Shown here one piece after another: positions 57,195 to 64,000 of a stretch of 64,000 nucleotides of DNA (positions within the stretch are counted from its first letter, which is position 1; each line of letters begins with the position of its first letter). Position numbers and translations under genes: made by a program. The DNA is from Scortum barcoo (lineage: Eukaryota > Chordata > Actinopteri > Centrarchiformes > Terapontidae), in NCBI GenBank assembly GCA_023238725.1, contig CM041531.1, positions 1,437,102 to 1,501,101 on the forward strand, given 5' to 3'. The notes beneath the pieces were generated by a model. It had not been told where the DNA came from. It was given only the letters and a program-made list of their open reading frames with translations, and did no database searches.

Positions 57195-60100
57195 TTTTCT
57201 ATCCATGATGAGCTTCTGAACTGCTCTTAGTCTGGACCGTCACCCGTCAAAGGACACAAAATAAAATCTGTGACATATAAAATCTGGGGTGTGGATGCAG
57301 GAGATTGCTGTGTCTGTTTCCAGCCTCAAATGAGTTGATCCATTTCATAATAACGGACTCTTTAATCTTCGGGCTTTGGAGGGGGGAGACATTTGTCAAA
57401 GATTCAGCCGGACCTCTCTCATCATGAAAATGCAAACGATGGCAGGCCGGAGACAGATGTTTAATTTATTTCTAAGATTTTGAATGATTTTGGGGTCAAG
57501 AATAAAAAGAGAAAAATGACATGTTGACATGTAAAATTAGGAGGCGTGTTGGATATTTCAGGGAGTTTTTAAAGGAGAAAGATCGCAGTTTGTGTTTCTG
57601 CTCACATCGAACAGAGGCAGCGTGTTTAAAAAGTTTTATTTCTACTGAAGATCGACAACTGAAGCGCATCAATTTTATTCTAAAACTTTCAGAGATGCTC
57701 TGTAATAAAAAACAGAAAGGACTGTAAAAAAACATAAACATCTTGTACATTATTTCCTTCAGACTGAGCTATTTTCATTCAAACTGCTTCCTCTCTCCAC
57801 CGTTTAATCTCAAACTCATTTCTCTCACTTTTGTGTTCTGCAACGTCATTTGCATTTTAACACACCACGCTGATTTCACAACATTTCATCAGACAGGTTG
57901 GTTTTTTGTTAGTGCGGCTCAGATTGCGAAGCCTTAAAACAGAGACAGGTACTGTATCTGTCTGCTGTTTTTTCCTTCTGGCTGAACTCATCTTACATAC
58001 ATGCATTTTCATGCATTACCGTTCCATTATCGAAATTAATGACACTATTAAAGCTTATCACATCTGTCACGTGGGCCATTAGCAGCTCAGCCCCTGCAGC
58101 TCTCCATCATTATGTTGCTGCAGAAAGAGCAGCGAAAACGATAAAAGCAAACTGAACATCAGAACAGAGGGTGATCGCTGAACAATTAAGATGTCAGGAT
58201 GACTCTCGTTTTCTTCTCCAGCGTGTAACTCAGACCGAGATCAGAATAAAACCATTAAACTACAGCAAGGAGACGACCGCAGGGCAAGAGTGAAGAAATC
58301 TCAGGGTAAATAACTATAAAGGGGGCAGTAATTAAGATTAGATTAGATTAATAAACCAAATGTTTTAACTTCCACTGTGAATCTTTCTACGTCAGCTCTC
58401 AGTAGGTTGAAGACTGTGTGCGACCTTCATGTCATATGTATTTATTTACTGATGCAAGTTTATGAATTTCCATGATTTCTAAGAGGTTAAAGAAAGTCTG
58501 AAGATCTGAAGAAACCTCTCGGATGAAAAGTGAAACATCCTCAAGAACAGTTGACTTTCTTCAAACTCTTTTGAGTCACCATGACCTGGATAACTGAATT
58601 TTCTCGATGTTTAATATCAAGGATGTCGGTTTAACCTGCCCACTAACAGCTTGTCCAGCGCGGACCTGTTTACTCTTCTCTCTCCAATAGCAAAACACTT
58701 TAACAGCGTCCAAACACGAATATTACAAACAACAGTTCGAGCTGAGCGTCTGGGTTTGAGGCGTAAATTGCCTGCAGTCTGAACACATCCGAACTGTCAG
58801 AGCGAGGCCACGGCGCTGACCGCTGGGCCTGCATACAAACACTACTGTGTAATTTGCATCTTAAACATATTTATTTCTGTATTTGTTCTGCTTTCGCCGG
58901 ACAAAAATGTCCCTCCGAGTACTTTTTTGGTGTTTCGATTTGAAAAGTGTGCTGTCTCGCTGGGCGCTGATTGGGGATAATAAAAAGGTATGCGATTCAA
59001 CAGATATTTATCTCTGCCAGGTCATTTCCCTTTCAATGTCAAAAAAAAGAAAAGTGACATTTTCAAAACACAGCTGGGATTTTACTGTCTGCAGCAGTTA
59101 TGGCCAGGAGGGAGGCGTGTGTCTGAAATTATCCCATCACGCTGTGTTAGACTGACAGTCCATTAAACAAAAGCAACAAACTGCTGGTCTGAATCTGTGA
59201 AATATGCTGCAGCTGAATCATCTGACGGACATGCATGTTCAAACGTCTGTGTGTCGCAAAGAGTAAAGAGAGAGTGAAACGCGCTGAGTGTGTCTATATG
59301 AAGGGAAATTATTTGAAATTTGAAAGTTGCTTCTCTTCTTTTTGAAGAGACCTTTGCTCAGAAAACACATAAAAATAAAAATGGATAAGAGATCATGATC
59401 ATGATGCACAACAAACATCTGTTAAAGAGGGAGACAGACAGCTGGCTGACAAAGTCATTTTATCATCGTGACATCATCAACATAAATCAGGTTAATGATC
59501 AAAGAGGACGTTTGACCTCACCGGGCAGCTCGTCATTCTGCCAAAACTCAGATTTTACTGTACAAAGAAGCACCAAACTGGAGTTTTAATATTTTTAAAC
59601 ACTTTGGAAACTGTTGATAAAAACTTCATTTGAGCCTGGATGGATGGATGGAAGAAAGAAAAACATGCCTTTCACAAATTTAACGGGCTAACTTGGCCGT
59701 GCTCACAGTCATCTGTCTCATTAACAGAGTCCAATTTTGAAGCTTTTCAGCCGTCTGCACCTGCTCACAGCTTTTTGGCAGATCTGCAGACTGAAGCCAG
59801 ACAAAATTCACACAAACTGTACTGCAGTGAGACTTAATCAAATAAAAAAAATACTTTTTTTATAGCCTTGACTAATTTCTTAAAGTTGTACAAGTATTTT
59901 TAAAATGCACCACAAAGATGACACAGTGTGAATGTTAGCCTTTTTTTATGTCTAAAATGGTCGTGCAGATCAAAAACAAACATACTTTCTCACTTCCTGT
60001 TTGTGGCTCTCAGCTCCACCTTACTTAGTTCCTACTGAAGACATAAATCTTTAAAGAACTCCTCACAAACAATGTTTCAGTAATTTCCTGAAATAGCTGT

Positions 60101-61375
60101 TTAATGTTGTTTTTAATCAAACAAACAGTAGAAAATAGATCATTTGTCAGGGATTATCTTCTGTGGCGGATGAATCCACATTTGTTGGTCTGGTGAGTGT
60201 GTGTGTGGGATTACATCAAAATAAACGTGTGTGTGTTCAAGGTGATAAAGGAACTCATCACACTCGTCAACAGTTCGGCTCATTGATGTGTTTTTAGAGG
60301 TTTTGAGTGTTTTTGTCTGCATTCGTTTTTAGTGCCGTTTTCTGTATCTGATGGCGCCCTGAAGGTGGGAGAGGACGGAGGATTAAAGACGTCTGATGTA
60401 AAAGTCTGCTGCTCTGCAGGTGGTCGACAAAAAACTTGCGCTTTTGCATTTAAAGAAAAAATGTTTCATATTTAGCTCATCCTTTTTTATTGCACAGAGG
60501 AATAAGACATTTTAGACATTTTTTGCTTTAAATACATACAACACTTGTTTGCACGATCAAGTCATTTATTTTTTCTTTTAATGGAGAAGCAAACTACAGA
60601 ATATTGGGAGTTTTGTGTCTTAAGTTTGAAAGGATTTACATCAGACCTACATCACTTATTTAGTCAATGCCGTTGACCGGTGCAGATTTGAGTTGATTTT
60701 TGTTTTTCTATTTTCACCGCTGCCTCCATGAAACTGTGAATTTAACAGACGTGAAGAAAGTCTGCAGTAAACCCACAGTACGTTTTAAAGCAGGTGGAAG
60801 TCACAGAAGTCTTAACTCACACAGGCAGCCGAAGCATTTTAAAAATCCCACTTTGCAGCTCCTTCAGTGTTTCCCCTTTCATGAGCCCACTGAAAAGATG
60901 AGAGGGATGCAGGAGGGGAGGAGGCCCAGCAGGGGTCCTGGCAGGAGTTTTACCTCAGGTGAGAAATGTTTGGTTTCACAGTCCAGGTTTTATGTGCGGT
61001 TTTCTCTTTGACTGTTCGGCTTAATTTTGCCGCAGCAGGATAAAAGTAAGTATTTGCTGCAGTGATCTAACTTGACTGACAGAAAAAAGGTTTTAGCAGC
61101 AGTTTTCTGTGAAATATGAAAGTTTGGAGGTCAAAGTCACTTTTTTCATAGTCAATGCGAGGTGACTGACAGTTGGAGCATTTTATTCTTTTCTGGTTGA
61201 AATTTTCAGGTTTAAAAAGTAATAAATAAAAGAAGCTGTGTTGGAATAAGAGGGGTCAACTACAACTCCCATGGTGCATTTCAGTAATTGCACTTAAATT
61301 GCGTGCAACCAGAAGATAGATACACACTAATTTACACTAATTTATTTAATATGCTTAATTAACAACTCAAATTCA
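57195..61375. other. Gene-free DNA
   Basis: No gene recognised. A high-complexity patch at about 58000-58140 ('tatcgaaattaatgacacta', 'tcacgtgggccattagcagc') contains TTAATGA-type and CACGTG motifs and could be regulatory. The remaining ORFs are short and domain-less. Confidence 0.45.
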
Positions 61376-64000
61376 AATTTAAATTTATTTATTTAAAGCC
61401 CAAAATCACAAACATTGTTTGCCTCTCTCTGAGGGCTTTACAATCTGTACAGTTGTGACACCCTCTGTCCTTAGACCCTCGAACCGAGTCAGGAAAAACT
61501 TCAAAAAAAGCCTTTATGGGAAAAAGAAGAAACCTGAGGAAGAGCCACAGATGAGGGATCCCTCTCCCTGGGACAGGACAGACATGCAATAGATGCCACA
61601 TGTACAGAGAACATCATCATCAGTCATATATGGAGTTAAACATGGGTCGTAATAAACTGTAGATAAACTGAGTTCATGGGTTTAGTCCATGTGTGAAGGT
61701 ATCACAAGGTAATGGAAATGAGTCCAGTGAGTCCAGGTGCATCTCTAGATGTCCTCATATGGAGCTCTGGGCCACTCGACCTCTTCTCTCCACAACACAG
61801 ACACAGATCATGTCCCCACCAGGCCAGTGAACCTCAGACAGATGGACCACAACCAGAATCAGTGAGGAACCTGCAAGACTGGAGAGAACAAAGAGGACCG
61901 GGGCTCCGGCAGTAACATGCACTTTACAGGACATCAAGAGTATTCACATTAACCAGCTTTAACACTTTAACCAATTTAACTACTTTAACTAAATTTAACC
62001 ACTTTAACCAGTTTATGAGCTGACTCCAGTTTGCACTACTACCATAATATGAGTAAAGGAAGCAGAGGAAGAGGAAGCAGAGAAAGGAAGCAGAGACAGA
62101 GGAAGAGGGAGAGTGCCCGCCCGCCCGATGCATCATGGGAGCCCCCCGGCAGTCTAAGCCTATAGCAGCATAACTAAGGGCGAGAGCCTGTGCCCACCCT
62201 AACTATAAGCTTTATCAAAAAGGAAGGTTTTAAGTCTATTCTTAAACACTGACACTGTTCACTGTGTCTGCCTCTCGGACCCAGACTGGGAGCTGGTTCC
62301 AGAGAACAGGGGCCTGATAGCTGAAGGCTCTGCCCCCTAGACTACTTCTGGAAACCCTGGGAACTACAAGTAAGCCTGCGTTTTGGGAGCGCAGCACTCT
62401 AGTTGGATGATAAGGAGTTATCAATTCATTAAGATATGATGGTGCCAGACCATGTAGAGCCTTATATGTGAGGAGTAGGATTTTAAAATCCACTCTAAAT
62501 TTTACAGGGAGCCAATGCAGAGAAGCCAGTACTGGAGTAATATGGTCTCTTTTCCTGGTTTTAGTCAGCACCCGAGCAGCGGCATTCTGGACCAGCTGTA
62601 GAGTCTTTAACGACTTGTTTGGGCAGCCTGATAAAAGTGAATTACAATAATCCAGCCTGGAAGAGACAAATGCATGGACTAATTTTTCAGCATCGCTTTG
62701 GGGCAGAAAAGTGCCGAATTTTTGCGATGTTGCGCAGGTGGTAAAAAGGCAGACCTTGAAATATGCTTAATATGGGTGTCAAAGGACATATCCTGATCAA
62801 ATAAAACACCAGAGGTTCCTTACAGTGGTACTGGAGGCCGAGTTAATGCCATCCAGCAAGGCTATCTTAGGAGAAAACGTGTTCCTCAGGTGTTTCGGAC
62901 CTAATAGGATCACTTCAGTTTTATTCTGAGTTCAACAGCAGGAAATTTCTTGGTCATCCAAGCCTTTATATCTTTAAGGCAGGCCTGGAGTTTCAGGAGC
63001 TGATCAGTTTTGTCTGGCTCCATTGATAAATATAATTGGGTGTCATCAGCATAACAATGGAAATCTATGGAGTGCCTCCTGATGATATTGCCAAGGGGCA
63101 GCATATACAAAATAAACAGAATTGGACCTAGCACTGAACCTTGTGGAACTCCATGACAGACTTTAGTATGCACAGAGGATTCATTATTAATATGGACAAA
63201 CTGAGACCGATCTGATAAGTATGATCTGAACCAGTTTAATGCAGACCCTTTAATACCAAGCAGTTTTTCCATTCTCAGCAACAGGATGTGATGGTCAACT
63301 GTATCAAAGGCAGCACTGAGGTCTAACAGGACAAGTACAGACAGAAGCCCTCTATCTGATGCTGTCAACAGGTCATTGGTGACTTTCACAAGTGCTGTTT
63401 CTGTGCTATGGTGAGCTCTAAATCCTGACTGAAAAACTTCAAAAAGACTATTACTGTGGAGATAATTACATAACTGGCTGGCAACGGCTTTCTCTAGGAA
63501 TCTTAGACAAAAAGGGGAGGTTGGATATTGGTCTATAATTGGCTAACACATCTGCATCAAGTGTAGGTTTTTTGATCAATGGTTTAATTACAGCTACTTT
63601 AAAAGACTTGGGTACAAAGCCTGACACCAGAGACAGATTAATAATATGCAGCAGTGATGTGCCAATAAATGGGAAAACTTCCTTAAGCAGCATAGTTGGG
63701 ATGGGGTCTAGGAGAGCAAGTTGTTGCTTTTGATGATGAAACTAACGAGGATAATTCGGGAAGGCCAATTGGAATAAAACTGTCTAAGCAATTGTCAGGT
63801 TTTAATGTATTATCTGCTCCTAAATTTCCTGAGTCTGAAGGCACATTAGATAGAGTCAGAGTAACAAGGGCAGATTTTGACAAATTTATTCACCAATATT
63901 CAAAATCTTGTTATACAGGCTAGGCGAGAGTCCTCCTCTTTGGTGGAGCGCCACATCCTTATCCTTTCCAATTGTCATGTTGTTTGTTTTAGAATTAAAC
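61376..64000 (-). mobile_element. L2-clade LINE, minus strand, runs off the window
   Basis: The 3' end is at the low coordinate: read on the minus strand it finishes in 'gggctttaaataaataaatt', an L2-like end. A long 3' UTR (about 61376-62240) follows the reverse transcriptase ORF. The coding part reads rightward-to-left from beyond 64000, so the 5' end is outside the window. Its protein pieces differ from those of the L2 at 52.4-55.6 kb, so it is a distinct L2 subfamily. Confidence 0.85.
62242..63900 (-). pseudogene. L2 LINE ORF2 remains (reverse transcriptase)
   Basis: Minus-strand blocks, 5' to 3': GFVPKSFKVAVIKPLIKKPT and LANYRPISNLPFLSKI (63693-63480), then an open frame at 63389-62910 with VLVLLDLSAAFDTVDHHILL, GVPQGSVLGPILFILYMLPL and HCYADDTQLYLS (catalytic YADD intact, about 63030-63060). 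The C-terminal block at 62571-62242 has HITPVLASLHWLPVKFRVDF and LWNQLPVWVREAD. Frameshifts lie near 63480, near 62910 and between 62910 and 62600. The domain order is normal for L2, and the copy is inactive. Confidence 0.87.

Overview
The window is genomic DNA from a ray-finned fish, most likely a teleost. The evidence is GT-AG introns in the one cellular gene, a HIPK-type kinase of the kind expanded in teleosts, and a typical fish mobile-element set: a Tc1 transposon, a piggyBac relic, L2, RTE (Rex3-like) and Rex1-like LINEs, a DANA/Mermaid-like SINE, and long (CA)n and (TA)n microsatellites. No prokaryotic features, rRNA, tRNA gene or CRISPR array is visible. Family names come from recognition by eye, not from a search.

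Layout. 1-3430 holds no gene. 3430-5775 holds a LINE-like 3' end, a decayed Tc1 transposon bounded by TA (3893-5510) and an interspersed repeat. 8738-9600 is a piggyBac relic beside TTAA. 10.5-13.8 kb is the only convincing cellular gene: a seven-exon HIPK-like kinase. Its last exon carries two coding minisatellites, an acidic tail and a lysine run. One extra base at about 13211 separates the kinase frame from the rest of the tail. The gene runs into a C-rich tract, a perfect 20-bp hairpin and a tRNA-derived SINE. At 15.89-16.69 kb exons 3 and 4 recur as an inverted, frameshifted partial copy. 18,989-19,466 is a solo LTR with a perfect 5-bp target duplication.

From 19.5 to 52 kb the window is mostly non-coding. 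It holds microsatellites, a Rex1-like LINE with its reverse transcriptase core deleted (26.93-28.67 kb), several short repeat copies and several high-complexity islands that could be conserved regulatory elements. 52.1-57.2 kb is a nested structure: an RTE-clade LINE on the minus strand is split by an L2 LINE on the plus strand, and part of the RTE reverse transcriptase is missing at the junction. 57.2-61.4 kb is non-coding. From 61.4 kb to the window end is a second L2 LINE on the minus strand, which keeps its YADD catalytic box but is broken elsewhere.

The genes do not form a pathway. The main biological interest is the kinase: its fast-evolving low-complexity tail, its frameshift, and the inverted partial copy 2 kb downstream. 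Everything else recognised is decayed mobile DNA or non-coding sequence.
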